Assembly (NCBI GenBank): GCA_031292525.1
Contig: JARLGY010000019.1
Span: forward strand, 186,001-250,000
Reading direction: 5' to 3'
Length of the DNA: 64,000 bases
Origin: Flavipsychrobacter sp.
GTDB lineage: Bacteria; Bacteroidota; Bacteroidia; Chitinophagales; Chitinophagaceae
The translations under genes were made by a program, and so were the position numbers. Numbering within the stretch: the first letter of the stretch is position 1; each line of letters starts with the position of its first letter. Positions 44,463 through 53,444 of this stretch are shown here, one piece after another. Under the pieces are notes generated by a model, which saw nothing but the letters and a program-made list of their open reading frames with translations, had not been told where the DNA came from and searched no databases.

Positions 44463-47096
44463 ATGAAGATTCTGAATATAAAAACCATGAATGGCCCCAA
44501 CTATTGGTCAGCCAAAAGATATAAGCTCATTGTAATGCTTCTGGATCTGGAAGAATTAGAGGAAAAACCCACCGACAAAATCCCAGGTTTCCTCCATCGT
44601 TTAGAAGCTCTTATGCCAAGTCTATATGCTCACCGTTGCTCAGAAGGTGTCGCGGGTGGGTTTTTCACCCGGGTAAAAGAAGGCACCTGGATGGGGCATG
44701 TTATAGAACATATTGCGTTGGAATTGCAAACGCTCGCTGGCATGGATACTGGTTTTGGCAGAACACGTGAGAGCGATAAAAAAGGGGTGTACCACGTCGT
44801 TTTCTCTTATCTGGAGGCCAAAGCAGGTGTGTACACCGCTAATGCAGCAGTTAAAATAGCCGAAGCGTTAATAAATAACGAACCTTACGATCTCAGCTAC
44901 GATATACAGCAACTGAGAGAAATACGCGAAGACGAACGCCTGGGGCCTAGCACAGGCAGCATTGTAGAAGAAGCAGAAAAAAGAAAGATCCCTTTCATAC
45001 GGCTCAACAGGAATTCTTTGGTACAATTAGGCTATGGTGCTAACCAACACCGTATCCAGGCTACTATAGCCAGCACTACCAGCAGTATAGCGGTATCTCT
45101 GGCATGCGATAAAGAGGAAACCAAAAACCTGCTCGAGGCTTCCGAAATACCGGTTCCACGCGGCTGCATCATTTATAATGAAGAAGACTTAAAGGTTGCC
45201 ATAAACAAGATCGGCTACCCATGTGTTACAAAACCTATAGATGGGAACCATGGCAAGGGCGCAACAACCAACATCCGTACCTGGGATGAAGCTGTCGAAG
45301 CACTGGCTGCTGCCAAAAAGTATTCCCGCTCCGTCATCTGCGAAAAATTCATCACTGGTCGCGATTTCAGGGTTCTGGTCATTAATTACAAATTTGTAGC
45401 TGCCGCACTACGCACACCAGCCGCCGTAACTGGTGATGGTTTACATACCATACAGGAGCTCATCGACATTGTTAATAAAGATCCTCGCAGAGGTTATGGT
45501 CACGAAAAAGTACTTACGACCATAAAAATCGATGACTTCACCATGAATATCCTGGGCAAACATGGCTATACACTAGATGGCACTATCCTGCCCAAAGGTG
45601 AAGAATTATGGTTGAAGCCAACTGCCAATTTAAGTACAGGAGGTACAGCTACAGATGTTACAGATCTGGTTCATCCCGCCAATATAATTATGTGCGAACG
45701 CATTGCCCAGATCATAGGCCTGGATATTTGCGGTATTGATATTATGGCCGACAACCTCTCCGAGCCTGTTAGCGAAAACGGTGGCGCTATTCTGGAGGTA
45801 AATGCTGCTCCAGGTTTCAGGATGCACCTCGACCCTACAGAAGGCCTTGCACGGAATGTGGCAGAACCAGTAATTGATATGCTATACCCTCCCGGCACCA
45901 ACGCCAGGATACCTATTATTGCGGTTTCAGGCACTAATGGCAAAACTACCACAACTCGTCTCATTGCCCATATGGTAAAACAAATGGGTTACAAAGTGGG
46001 CTATACTACTACCGACGGTGTTTATATCCAGAACCAGCTCATGGTAAAGGGCGATTGCACAGGCCCCGTATCTGCTGAATTTGTCTTGCGCGACCCCACC
46101 GTCAACTTTGCGGTGCTGGAATGTGCTCGCGGCGGCATTTTACGCGCCGGGTTAGGCTTTCATCATTGCGATGTAGCTGTAGTAACCAATGTGGCTGCAG
46201 ACCACCTGGGGCTTCAAGGTATAGATACTATCGAAAAATTGGCCCGTGTGAAAGCCGTTGCAACCCAAACAGTATGGCCCGATGGCTATGTGGTACTCAA
46301 CGCTGATGATGACCTGGTGTACGCCATGGGCACAGATGTCACTTGCAAAGTTGCATTGTTTTCTATGCACGAAAATAGCGAACGGATCAAAGCCCATACC
46401 GTAAAGGGCGGTTTGGCGGCTGTTTATGAACACGGTTACATTAGCATTTTAAAAGGTGCGTGGAAAATACGTATCGAAAAGGTCACTAATATCCCGCTTA
46501 CTTTTTCAGGCAAGGCAGAGTTTAATATCGCCAATGTATTGGCGGCAACCCTAACAGCCTATGCTCGCGACTTCAAAACAGAAGATATTCGCCAGGCATT
46601 GCAAACATTCATTCCGTCCCCGGCACTTACTCCCGGCCGTATGAATATGTTTCAGTTCAAGCATTTTTCGGTTATGCTCGACTATGCCCATAACACCCAC
46701 GGCATCCAGGCAATTGGTAAATATGTCAATTCTGTCGAGTCGCCCGTAAAAGTCGGCATTATTGCCGGCGTTGGCGACCGTCGAGACGAGGATATCATTT
46801 CAGTTGGCGAGGAGTCTGCCAGGATATTCGATGAGATCATTATCCGGCAAGATAAAAATCTCAGGGGCAGGAGCGAGCAGGAGATCATAGATCTGATCAA
46901 ACAAGGCATTCAAAAAGTAAACCCCAACATGCGTGTCGACGTGATCACAAAAGAAAGCGAGGCTATTGACTTCGCAATTAACAATGCCCAGCCCAACTCC
47001 TTCATTGTCATCATCAGCGATGTTGTGCCCGATGCACTAGACCAGGTGAAACGTTATAAAGACATTGAAGATGGCACATTGGTTATCGAAGCTTAG
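44463..47096 (+). CDS. cphA: Cyanophycin synthetase
   Basis: 877 residues, the usual CphA size. The N-terminus is diagnostic (TMNGPNYWSAKRYKLIVM, DLEELEEKPTDKIPGF). An ATP-grasp domain at about 210-480 adds Asp to the backbone (NGHGKG-type loop GNHGKGATTN, ILEVNAAPGFRMH). A Mur-ligase-like domain from about 490 adds Arg (P-loop SGTNGKTTTTRLI, then DYAHNTHGIQAI). It makes the nitrogen store multi-L-arginyl-poly-L-aspartate from Asp, Arg and ATP without ribosomes. All three parts are intact, so it is probably active. Divergent from cphB. Confidence 0.96.
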   Translation: MKILNIKTMNGPNYWSAKRYKLIVMLLDLEELEEKPTDKIPGFLHRLEALMPSLYAHRCSEGVAGGFFTRVKEGTWMGHVIEHIALELQTLAGMDTGFGRTRESDKKGVYHVVFSYLEAKAGVYTANAAVKIAEALINNEPYDLSYDIQQLREIREDERLGPSTGSIVEEAEKRKIPFIRLNRNSLVQLGYGANQHRIQATIASTTSSIAVSLACDKEETKNLLEASEIPVPRGCIIYNEEDLKVAINKIGYPCVTKPIDGNHGKGATTNIRTWDEAVEALAAAKKYSRSVICEKFITGRDFRVLVINYKFVAAALRTPAAVTGDGLHTIQELIDIVNKDPRRGYGHEKVLTTIKIDDFTMNILGKHGYTLDGTILPKGEELWLKPTANLSTGGTATDVTDLVHPANIIMCERIAQIIGLDICGIDIMADNLSEPVSENGGAILEVNAAPGFRMHLDPTEGLARNVAEPVIDMLYPPGTNARIPIIAVSGTNGKTTTTRLIAHMVKQMGYKVGYTTTDGVYIQNQLMVKGDCTGPVSAEFVLRDPTVNFAVLECARGGILRAGLGFHHCDVAVVTNVAADHLGLQGIDTIEKLARVKAVATQTVWPDGYVVLNADDDLVYAMGTDVTCKVALFSMHENSERIKAHTVKGGLAAVYEHGYISILKGAWKIRIEKVTNIPLTFSGKAEFNIANVLAATLTAYARDFKTEDIRQALQTFIPSPALTPGRMNMFQFKHFSVMLDYAHNTHGIQAIGKYVNSVESPVKVGIIAGVGDRRDEDIISVGEESARIFDEIIIRQDKNLRGRSEQEIIDLIKQGIQKVNPNMRVDVITKESEAIDFAINNAQPNSFIVIISDVVPDALDQVKRYKDIEDGTLVIEA

Positions 47097-47329
47097 ATTT
47101 ATTGAAATAATTTAAAATAATAATTTACATACATACAATACTACATTCGGCAAAATTACCCAAATGAAGTGCCATCACAATTTTTATGTAGATTTGTAAC
47201 ACTTAATTTTTTTTCACAAGCTGCAGTATCATTACAATACTTGAGGAGTAAGAAAGAATACGATATATAATATTCTTTGTGTAATAGAACGATTTTGTAA
47301 AGTACTGCTCAATATAAATATATAACAAA

Positions 47330-48922
47330 ATGGGATGTGGCAGTTGCGGAACTGGCGCAAGCGGCAAACCAGGTGGTTGCAAAAGTAATGGTGGATGTAG
47401 TACTGGCGGTTGCAACCGGCTGAATGTTTTTGACTGGCTTAGCGGATTACCCTTGCACGATGGTGCCAAACCTTACCCCGTAATAGAGGTATCGTTTAAT
47501 AAAGGAAGCAGAAAGGATTTTTATAGGAACAATACACTCCACATACCCGAAAAGGGCGAGTGGATAACAATAGAAGGAGTAAGTGGTATAGATGTAGGAC
47601 AAGTGAGCCTCACGGGCGAACTGGTAAAACTACAGATGAAAAAAGCAAGCGTAGAGGAAAGCTCTGCTATGAAACGCATGCTGCGACCTGCAACCGACGA
47701 AGATCTGAAGGCCTATAATATACAGAAAGAGCGCGAGCAGGAGATACTCGTTCGCTCACGGGCCATAGCACGAAGTGTCAACCTCGATATGAAATTATGC
47801 GAGGTGGAAATGCAGGCTGATGGTAAAAAGGGAACCTTCTTCTACACTGCCGATCAGCGTGTCGATTTCCGCGAACTCATCAAAGTATTGGCTACAGAGT
47901 TCAAACTAAAGGTGGAAATGCGCCAGATCGGCGCACGCCAGGAAAGTGGTAAAGTAGGCGGCATTGGCTCTTGCGGTCGCGAACTGTGTTGCAGTACATG
48001 GCTTACCGATTTTAAATCAGTAAACACTACCGCAGCTCGTTACCAAAACTTGTCTATCAATCAAACCAAATTGTCTGGCCAGTGTGGTAGGCTCAAGTGC
48101 TGCCTCAACTACGAGTTGGACACATATATGGATGCACTCCGTGTGTTCCCGGATCATGCTGAAACTTTACAGCTGGCAAAAGGCAACGCACAACTGCAAA
48201 AAAGAGACATATTCAAGAGCCTTATGTGGTATAGCTTCTCCGATAGCAGCAAGCAATATCCGTTAAGCATAGTACGTGTTAAAGAAATAATGCAGCTCAA
48301 CAAGCAAGGCATCCGGCCCGATGAGTTGCTGCCCGTAGAACTGGAAACCAAAGAAAGCAAAGCGGGTATCAAACCTGATGCAGGGTTCATTAACGATGTG
48401 GGTCAGACTTCTTTGCGTAACCTCGAAAAAGGCAATAAAAAGAAAAAGTCAGGCAACAATCCCAATAGCAGGCCACCTCAGGATGCAGCAGGTCAGTCTG
48501 GCGCTCCACGCACTCGCGAACCTCGTGAGCAAAGAGAACCCCGCGACCAAAGGCCACAACGGGAGCAAAGGCCTGCAGGTGCAGCACGCCCTCAAGGCAA
48601 CCAACCTCAAAAGCAACAGCAACCTAAAGGTCCACAGCAACCTAGGCCAAATCAGCCGCAAAAGCAACAGAAAGCTCCGAATGCTGATGGTACACCTAAC
48701 CAGCAACCACGGCCACAGAAGGCAGAAGCAGCACCTGGCCAGCAGCAACGGCCGCCGCGCCCACAAAATGCTGATGGTACGCCTAACCAGCAACCAAAGC
48801 AACAGCGCCCACCTAACCCGGATGGCACACCAAGCCAGCCCCGCAGCGACCGTGGCCGTAACCGCCGCAACCGACCAGAAGGTGGCCCTAAACCTGCCGG
48901 CGAACCAGCACAATCTGAATAA
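47330..48922 (+). CDS. ricT: RicT (PSP1-domain) protein with long repetitive tail
   Basis: 530 residues. The start is Gly/Cys-rich (MGCGSCGTG, NGGCSTGGC). The PSP1 core runs from about 50 to 300, with the Fe-S cysteines in CGRELCCSTWL and CGRLKCCLNY. The last 160 residues are low complexity, rich in Pro, Gln, Arg and Lys, with a repeated NADGTPNQQP unit (three copies, the last NPDGTPSQP). In Bacillus RicT acts with RicA and RicF in RNase Y-dependent mRNA processing. The tail looks disordered and positively charged, so RNA binding is plausible. A terminator follows. Confidence 0.9.
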   Translation: MGCGSCGTGASGKPGGCKSNGGCSTGGCNRLNVFDWLSGLPLHDGAKPYPVIEVSFNKGSRKDFYRNNTLHIPEKGEWITIEGVSGIDVGQVSLTGELVKLQMKKASVEESSAMKRMLRPATDEDLKAYNIQKEREQEILVRSRAIARSVNLDMKLCEVEMQADGKKGTFFYTADQRVDFRELIKVLATEFKLKVEMRQIGARQESGKVGGIGSCGRELCCSTWLTDFKSVNTTAARYQNLSINQTKLSGQCGRLKCCLNYELDTYMDALRVFPDHAETLQLAKGNAQLQKRDIFKSLMWYSFSDSSKQYPLSIVRVKEIMQLNKQGIRPDELLPVELETKESKAGIKPDAGFINDVGQTSLRNLEKGNKKKKSGNNPNSRPPQDAAGQSGAPRTREPREQREPRDQRPQREQRPAGAARPQGNQPQKQQQPKGPQQPRPNQPQKQQKAPNADGTPNQQPRPQKAEAAPGQQQRPPRPQNADGTPNQQPKQQRPPNPDGTPSQPRSDRGRNRRNRPEGGPKPAGEPAQSE

Positions 48923-48941
48923 ATAAACTATTATAAATAGT

Positions 48942-48979
48942 AAAGAGGTTATCTCGTAAATCCAGGATAACCTCTTTTT
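48942..48979 (+). terminator. Rho-independent terminator of ricT
   Basis: AAAGAGGTTATC pairs exactly with GATAACCTCTTT across 12 bases, followed by TT; it lies 20 bases after the ricT stop and before the convergent murQ gene. A and T runs on both sides let it work in either direction. Confidence 0.85.
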
Positions 48980-49008
48980 CATATCGGGATAGCAGAAAAA
49001 CTATCATT

Positions 49009-49821
49009 TCATTTAAAACTCGCCAACACAGCCGCTAAATCATTATTATACCTCCTCAGTAGCACTTTACTTTCCTCTGCTGTAAGCTTGGTTTTACCCA
49101 TTATGATGCGTATCGCTCTATCAGTCAGCTTGCTATTGGTCACGGCCATATGGGTCATCGTGTTTCCCTCTACCCTGCCGGTCTTTATCATGGCCGTTGT
49201 TGTTACCATGTTCAGCACCATCTTCTGTGCAGTACCAGCCTTCATGCGGGTGCTGCCGGTCACAAATTCAGGTCCGGTTAGTACCTCTACCTTATAGTCA
49301 CTGTTTGCAGCCACCTCGCTATCCGGGCTACATACAATACAGCCTGTCGTTATTCCCTGCTCCCTGCAGGCATGCAACGCGTATTGCACATAAGGGGTTC
49401 GCCCACTTGCTGCAATTCCCACTACTATATCTTTAGCGTTTACATTATATACTATAAGGTCTTTATACCCTTGTTCGGTATCATCCTCTGCCCCTTCTAC
49501 CGCTGTCCGTATCGCTGTGTCGCCACCAGCTATAATGCCAACCACCATACCTTGTGGCACACCAAATGTGGGTACACATTCACTGGCATCCAGTATGCCG
49601 AGCCGTCCACTGGTTCCTGCACCTATATAAAAAAGCCGTCCCCCGTTATTAAATACAGAAATCACTTTCTCCGTAAGCAACACTATCTGTGGCAGTGCAT
49701 GCGCTACAGCCGTAGCCACGGTATTATCTTCGCTATTAATAGCAAGCAATAGCGCATCAGTACTCATTTGCTCCAGGCTATTATATTTCGAGTCCTCTTC
49801 AGTTAGTGGTATAAGCGACAT
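49009..49821 (-). CDS. murQ: N-acetylmuramic acid 6-phosphate etherase
   Basis: 270 residues. Cleaves the lactyl ether of MurNAc 6-phosphate to GlcNAc 6-phosphate and lactate in cell-wall recycling. The SIS-domain sugar-phosphate site GAGTSGRLGILDASECVPTF, the catalytic glutamate region AVEGAEDDTEQG and the C-terminal TGSTRMKAGTAQKM are all conserved. Slightly shorter than the roughly 300-residue E. coli enzyme. It lies 15 bases from the methyltransferase gene upstream and may share its transcript. Confidence 0.94.
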   Translation of the reverse strand: MSLIPLTEEDSKYNSLEQMSTDALLLAINSEDNTVATAVAHALPQIVLLTEKVISVFNNGGRLFYIGAGTSGRLGILDASECVPTFGVPQGMVVGIIAGGDTAIRTAVEGAEDDTEQGYKDLIVYNVNAKDIVVGIAASGRTPYVQYALHACREQGITTGCIVCSPDSEVAANSDYKVEVLTGPEFVTGSTRMKAGTAQKMVLNMVTTTAMIKTGRVEGNTMTHMAVTNSKLTDRAIRIIMGKTKLTAEESKVLLRRYNNDLAAVLASFK

Positions 49822-49836
49822 TATAGTTAAATCACG

Positions 49837-50667
49837 TTAGTCAATAGTTTTAGATATTTTCGTCCCCCACACCCTGAATATACGGGGCAGGCTTATGATA
49901 GTACTGTCATCATTTGTAAATCTTTCCAGCTCTAACAACATTTTTGCTATGCTTTCCTCGGTTGCAATACCCTGCTCCATTAAAGTGTTCTTTATTTTAT
50001 CCAGCGTAAGGTATGCCATCCATTTTCCCTTGCCAGTATTAAAAGTGGGTTGTATCACATCAAACCTTATATTCTCTATTCCTGCTGCTTTAAACAACCC
50101 AGGCAACCTTGCTCCTATCTCTGCATCGTGTCCATTATTTCTGGCTGCCTCGGTGAAGTAGGCAACATAATCATCAAAAGCATTACACGCCGGGTAGCAA
50201 AAGTGACCACTAAAATGTATATCCTCCACTATTATCTTACCACCCGGTTGCACACTCTGCACCATCTTCTTTAGCACCTTTATGGGGTCTTGCAAATGCG
50301 ACAATAAAAAGCGGGAATACACAATATCAAATTCATTATTATAGTCAATATCATATGCACTCACCGCATGGAAGTCAATATTATTCGTACCGGTAGCCAT
50401 GGCATCCTGCTGGTCAAGTGCTATTATTTCACTGTCAAAATCTATAGCGGTTACACTACCCTTAGGGCCCACAATGCTCGCGGTCATCATGGCCACATTA
50501 CCCCCGCCACATCCCACATCCAATAAATGCATACCTGGCAATAAACCTTCAGCTTCCAGCAAAGCCCTTGTATAAGGATATAATACTTCTGCAAGTACAT
50601 TCAGGCGGCTTTTCCCAGCCTGTCCACCATCTATTATATAATTGCCCTGCTTCTTCAACATTTCCAT
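49837..50667 (-). CDS. Class I SAM-dependent methyltransferase
   Basis: 276 residues. The SAM-binding motif I is LLDVGCGGGNVAMM near residue 48; AIDFDSE (motif acidic end), FDIVYSRFLLSHL and GGKIIVEDIHF follow. The fold is that of UbiE/ArsM-like enzymes acting on small molecules. The substrate cannot be read; the cysteine-containing YPACNAFDDY segment is variable in the family. Upstream of murQ on the same strand. Confidence 0.85.
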   Translation of the reverse strand: MEMLKKQGNYIIDGGQAGKSRLNVLAEVLYPYTRALLEAEGLLPGMHLLDVGCGGGNVAMMTASIVGPKGSVTAIDFDSEIIALDQQDAMATGTNNIDFHAVSAYDIDYNNEFDIVYSRFLLSHLQDPIKVLKKMVQSVQPGGKIIVEDIHFSGHFCYPACNAFDDYVAYFTEAARNNGHDAEIGARLPGLFKAAGIENIRFDVIQPTFNTGKGKWMAYLTLDKIKNTLMEQGIATEESIAKMLLELERFTNDDSTIISLPRIFRVWGTKISKTID

Positions 50668-50737
50668 ATAAGTATCCCGCGAAAATACAGGTAATTTTAT
50701 AGCTAAGTTTATTGCAGATCACTATACGTATAGTAAA

Positions 50738-50857
50738 ATGAATCTTTCCAATTCTATCATAGAAAATCTGATAACCCATGGAAATATGAAAAACTTTACG
50801 CTTAATAACAATGAATATGCTGCTTTAAATAAAAGCCTTTGGCAGCTAAATAAATAA
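50738..50857 (+). CDS. Possible 39-residue small protein
   Basis: An ATG-started frame of 39 codons in the 346-base gap before rpsL (start MNLSNSIIENLITHG, end SLWQLNK). The composition is Asn-rich, as AT-rich DNA would give by chance, and no motif is seen. No family is known. The rest of the gap (50858-51013) holds the rpsL promoter. Confidence 0.22.
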   Translation: MNLSNSIIENLITHGNMKNFTLNNNEYAALNKSLWQLNK

Positions 50858-50950
50858 AGCATACTTTCGCGCTCTCAAACACTGCCAGGGTACCAGCAGT
50901 TATTAAAATATAATTACGCAGATTCACATTCAATAATTATTTGAATTTTT

Positions 50951-50981
50951 TTTGTTAGTTTAATAACTAATGTTACCTTTG
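50951..50981 (+). promoter_or_regulatory. Bacteroidota-type promoter of the ribosomal-protein operon
   Basis: TTTG at 50951-50954, exactly 19 bases, then TACCTTTG at 50974-50981: a full match to the phylum consensus for the housekeeping sigma factor. The rpsL start codon follows 32 bases later with no Shine-Dalgarno sequence. Confidence 0.8.
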
Positions 50982-51013
50982 CACTCCATTAATTTTTTAT
51001 TAACGGTAAGCAA

Positions 51014-51418
51014 ATGCCTACAATACAACAACTAGTACGTAAAGGTCGTCAGCAAATAAGGGCTAAGTCAAAGTCAAGGGCTTTGGACGCATGTCCGCAA
51101 CGTCGTGGTGTGTGTACCCGCGTATACACAACAACGCCTAAAAAACCAAACTCAGCGCTTCGTAAAGTGGCTAAGGTTCGCCTTACCAACAAGCTTGAAG
51201 TCATTGCATACATCCCGGGTGAAGGTCACAACCTTCAGGAGCACTCTATAGTGCTTATTCGTGGTGGTCGTGTTAAGGATCTTCCGGGGGTACGTTATCA
51301 TATAGTGCGTGGCGCACTGGATACTGCGGGTGTAAAAGACCGTAAACAGAGCCGCTCTAAGTATGGTACCAAGAAAGCCAAAAAAGGTGCAGCAGCGCCA
51401 GCAGCAAAGAAAAAATAA
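51014..51418 (+). CDS. rpsL: 30S ribosomal protein S12
   Basis: 134 residues, an interface protein of the decoding centre. The highly conserved [19 protein letters not shown] and [17 protein letters not shown] segments are intact. The lysines that change in streptomycin resistance (in KPNSALRK and RVKDLPG) are the wild-type residues. The C-terminus is a Lys/Ala-rich tail. First gene of a two-gene unit with rpsG, 35 bases apart, behind a strong promoter. Confidence 0.98.
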   Translation: MPTIQQLVRKGRQQIRAKSKSRALDACPQRRGVCTRVYTTTPKKPNSALRKVAKVRLTNKLEVIAYIPGEGHNLQEHSIVLIRGGRVKDLPGVRYHIVRGALDTAGVKDRKQSRSKYGTKKAKKGAAAPAAKKK

Positions 51419-51453
51419 TTATTAATAAAAGATATTAAAGTCATTCGTTACCG

Positions 51454-51921
51454 ATGAGAAAGGCACAAGCTAAAAAATTACCATTAGCACCAGATCCTAA
51501 GTTCAACGACAAGAACGTAACCCGTTTTGTTAACTGCCTTATGTGGGGTGGTAATAAAACTATAGTTCTGGGTCTGTTCTACGATGCGCTGGATAAAGTA
51601 GGCACTATTACCAGTGAAGCAGGTTATGATGTGTGGAAACGCGCATTAGCCAATATTACTCCTGCAGTTGAGGTTCGTAGCCGCCGTATTGGTGGTGCTA
51701 CCTTCCAGATACCTAGCGAAGTACGCCCTGATCGCAAAATATCACTCAGCATGAAATGGCTGATTCGTTTTGCACGTGACAGGAATGGTAAAACTATGGC
51801 CGACAAGCTTGCTGCAGAAATCGTAGCAGCAGCAAAAGGTGAAGGTGGTGCTTTCAAGAAAAAAGAAGACACACACCGTATGGCCGAAGCTAACAAAGCG
51901 TTCAGTCACTTCAAGATCTAA
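51454..51921 (+). CDS. rpsG: 30S ribosomal protein S7
   Basis: 155 residues; binds the 3' domain of 16S rRNA and starts assembly of the head. [16 protein letters not shown] at the start, and [20 protein letters not shown] and [17 protein letters not shown] near the end, are the expected motifs. In many bacteria fusA follows, but here a strong terminator comes next and then recA, so the str operon is cut short after rpsG. Confidence 0.98.
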   Translation: MRKAQAKKLPLAPDPKFNDKNVTRFVNCLMWGGNKTIVLGLFYDALDKVGTITSEAGYDVWKRALANITPAVEVRSRRIGGATFQIPSEVRPDRKISLSMKWLIRFARDRNGKTMADKLAAEIVAAAKGEGGAFKKKEDTHRMAEANKAFSHFKI

Positions 51922-51946
51922 CCACATTTTATTGCCATATTCTTTC

Positions 51947-51971
51947 AAAAGCCGCTCCCAGAGCGGCTTTT
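51947..51971 (+). terminator. Terminator of rpsL-rpsG
   Basis: AAAAGCCGCTC pairs with GAGCGGCTTTT around a 3-base loop, ending in a T-run; it lies 25 bases after the rpsG stop. It separates the ribosomal operon from recA. Confidence 0.9.
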
Positions 51972-52033
51972 CTGTTTACCAAAAATGTGGATATCTTGTC
52001 ACCCACCCTATGCATGGGCACAACGGATAGCTG

Positions 52034-52041
52034 TATATTTG
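52034..52041 (+). promoter_or_regulatory. Likely -7 element of the recA promoter
   Basis: TATATTTG fits the TAnnTTTG consensus and lies 44 bases before the recA start. The -33 position has no clear TTTG, as expected for a promoter that may need or be held by another factor. No LexA-type SOS box is obvious. Confidence 0.45.
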
Positions 52042-52085
52042 CTTATTAGATCGAGAAATATAAATAGAAATATAAATAATAGACA

Positions 52086-53084
52086 ATGGCAGCAGACGAC
52101 AAATTAAAAGTGCTTAAACTGGCGCTTGATAAGATCGAGAAGGATTATGGAAAGGGATCAGTGATGATGCTTGGCGACAAGCAAAGGGAAAAAATGGACG
52201 TTATCAGCACTGGCTCCCTGGGCCTCGATGTAGCCTTGGGTGTGGGTGGTCTGCCTCGTGGCCGCGTTATTGAGATATACGGTCCGGAATCTTCCGGTAA
52301 AACAACTATAGCCATACATACCATGGCAGAAGCGCAGAAAAAAGGTGGTATCTGCGCCATAATAGATGCTGAGCACGCTTTCGATAGTAACTATGCCCGT
52401 AAGCTGGGTGTAGATGTAGACAATCTCATCATCTCTCAGCCCGACTATGGCGAGCAGGCGCTCGAAATTGCAGATCGTCTTATTTCCTCTGGCGCAGTTG
52501 ACGTAGTGGTTATTGATTCCGTTGCCGCCTTAGTACCTAAGGCCGAGTTAGAAGGTGAAATGGGCGAAAGTAAAATGGGCTTGCAAGCCAGGCTTATGAG
52601 CCAGGCATTGCGTAAACTCACTGCTACTATCTCGCGTACAGGCTGTTGCTGCATATTCATCAACCAGCTCCGAGAAAAAATAGGTGTTATGTTCGGTAAC
52701 CCCGAAACGACTACCGGTGGTAATGCACTTAAATTTTACTCATCAGTAAGGTTAGATATCCGCCGCGTAAGCCAGATCAAAGATGGTGATGTTGCCAGCG
52801 GTAATCGCACACGCGTAAAAGTGGTAAAAAATAAGGTCGCTCCCCCGTTCCGCCAGGTCGAGTTCGATATCATATTTGGCGAGGGCATCAGCAAAGTAGG
52901 CGAAGTGATTGATATGGGCGTAGAACTGGCCATCCTCCAGAAAAGCGGTTCATGGTTCAGCTATGGCGATAGCAAAATAGGACAAGGTCGCGATGCAGTA
53001 AAAACCTTCCTCAATGACAATCCTGAAGTAATGGAAGAAATAGAACAGCGCATCCGGGTAGCCCTTGAACCTGCTGTAAATTAA
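52086..53084 (+). CDS. recA: Recombinase A
   Basis: 332 residues. ATP-dependent strand exchange and activation of the SOS response. Walker A is GPESSGKTT near residue 66; the conserved core ([38 protein letters not shown]) is intact. It is about 15-20 residues shorter than E. coli RecA, mostly in the acidic C-terminal tail, which has only a short EEIEQRI region left. A single gene with its own hairpin terminator. Confidence 0.98.
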   Translation: MAADDKLKVLKLALDKIEKDYGKGSVMMLGDKQREKMDVISTGSLGLDVALGVGGLPRGRVIEIYGPESSGKTTIAIHTMAEAQKKGGICAIIDAEHAFDSNYARKLGVDVDNLIISQPDYGEQALEIADRLISSGAVDVVVIDSVAALVPKAELEGEMGESKMGLQARLMSQALRKLTATISRTGCCCIFINQLREKIGVMFGNPETTTGGNALKFYSSVRLDIRRVSQIKDGDVASGNRTRVKVVKNKVAPPFRQVEFDIIFGEGISKVGEVIDMGVELAILQKSGSWFSYGDSKIGQGRDAVKTFLNDNPEVMEEIEQRIRVALEPAVN

Positions 53085-53114
53085 GAATAACAGGTAATGA
53101 TCAATATATCTTTT

Positions 53115-53141
53115 AAGGGGCGGGATCTATTCTCGCCTCTT
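53115..53141 (+). terminator. Hairpin after recA
   Basis: AAGGGGCGGGA pairs with TCTCGCCTCTT (two G-T pairs) across a 5-base loop, followed by ATATTTTG. It lies 30 bases after the recA stop. Confidence 0.6.
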
Positions 53142-53165
53142 ATATTTTGCCTGGATTACCTACAA

Positions 53166-53444
53166 TCGGGCATTTCATTTTTTCACAGATCATCGGGCAT
53201 TTCCGCCTAAATCCGCCACCACAAAGCACTTCACCTGAAAAGACAAATGCCAGGTATCGGGCATTTTCGGGCATTCGACTGGAACCATATACGGTCAAAA
53301 ACAAATCGTGTCCATCTTTCAAACCCCTAAACCTATTTAACACAAAAAATCGGGCATTTCACCCAAACCCCTTGCCCACCAAACATTACAGCCGAAAATA
53401 AAATGTCCGGCATCAGGCATTTTTGGGCAAAAAATCGGGCATTT
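53166..53444. repeat. Cluster of short TCGGGCATTT repeats between recA and the TonB receptor
   Basis: Five exact copies of TCGGGCATTT begin at 53166, 53193, 53257, 53350 and 53435, and near-copies at 53267 (TCGGGCATTC) and 53413 (TCAGGCATTT). Some lie opposite AAATGCC or AAAATGTCC and would form small hairpins. The last copy runs into the stop codon of the minus-strand receptor gene. This is not a CRISPR array: spacing is irregular and the unit is 10 bases. No gene is supported in the 358-base gap; minus-strand frames there only reflect the repeats. Confidence 0.7.

Noticed and set aside
53140-53343. 67-codon minus-strand frame in the recA-receptor gap
   Set aside because: Its coding is produced by the short TCGGGCATTT repeats rather than by selection on protein.
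53166-53444. CRISPR array
   Set aside because: The unit is only 10 bases, spacing is irregular, and no cas genes are near.
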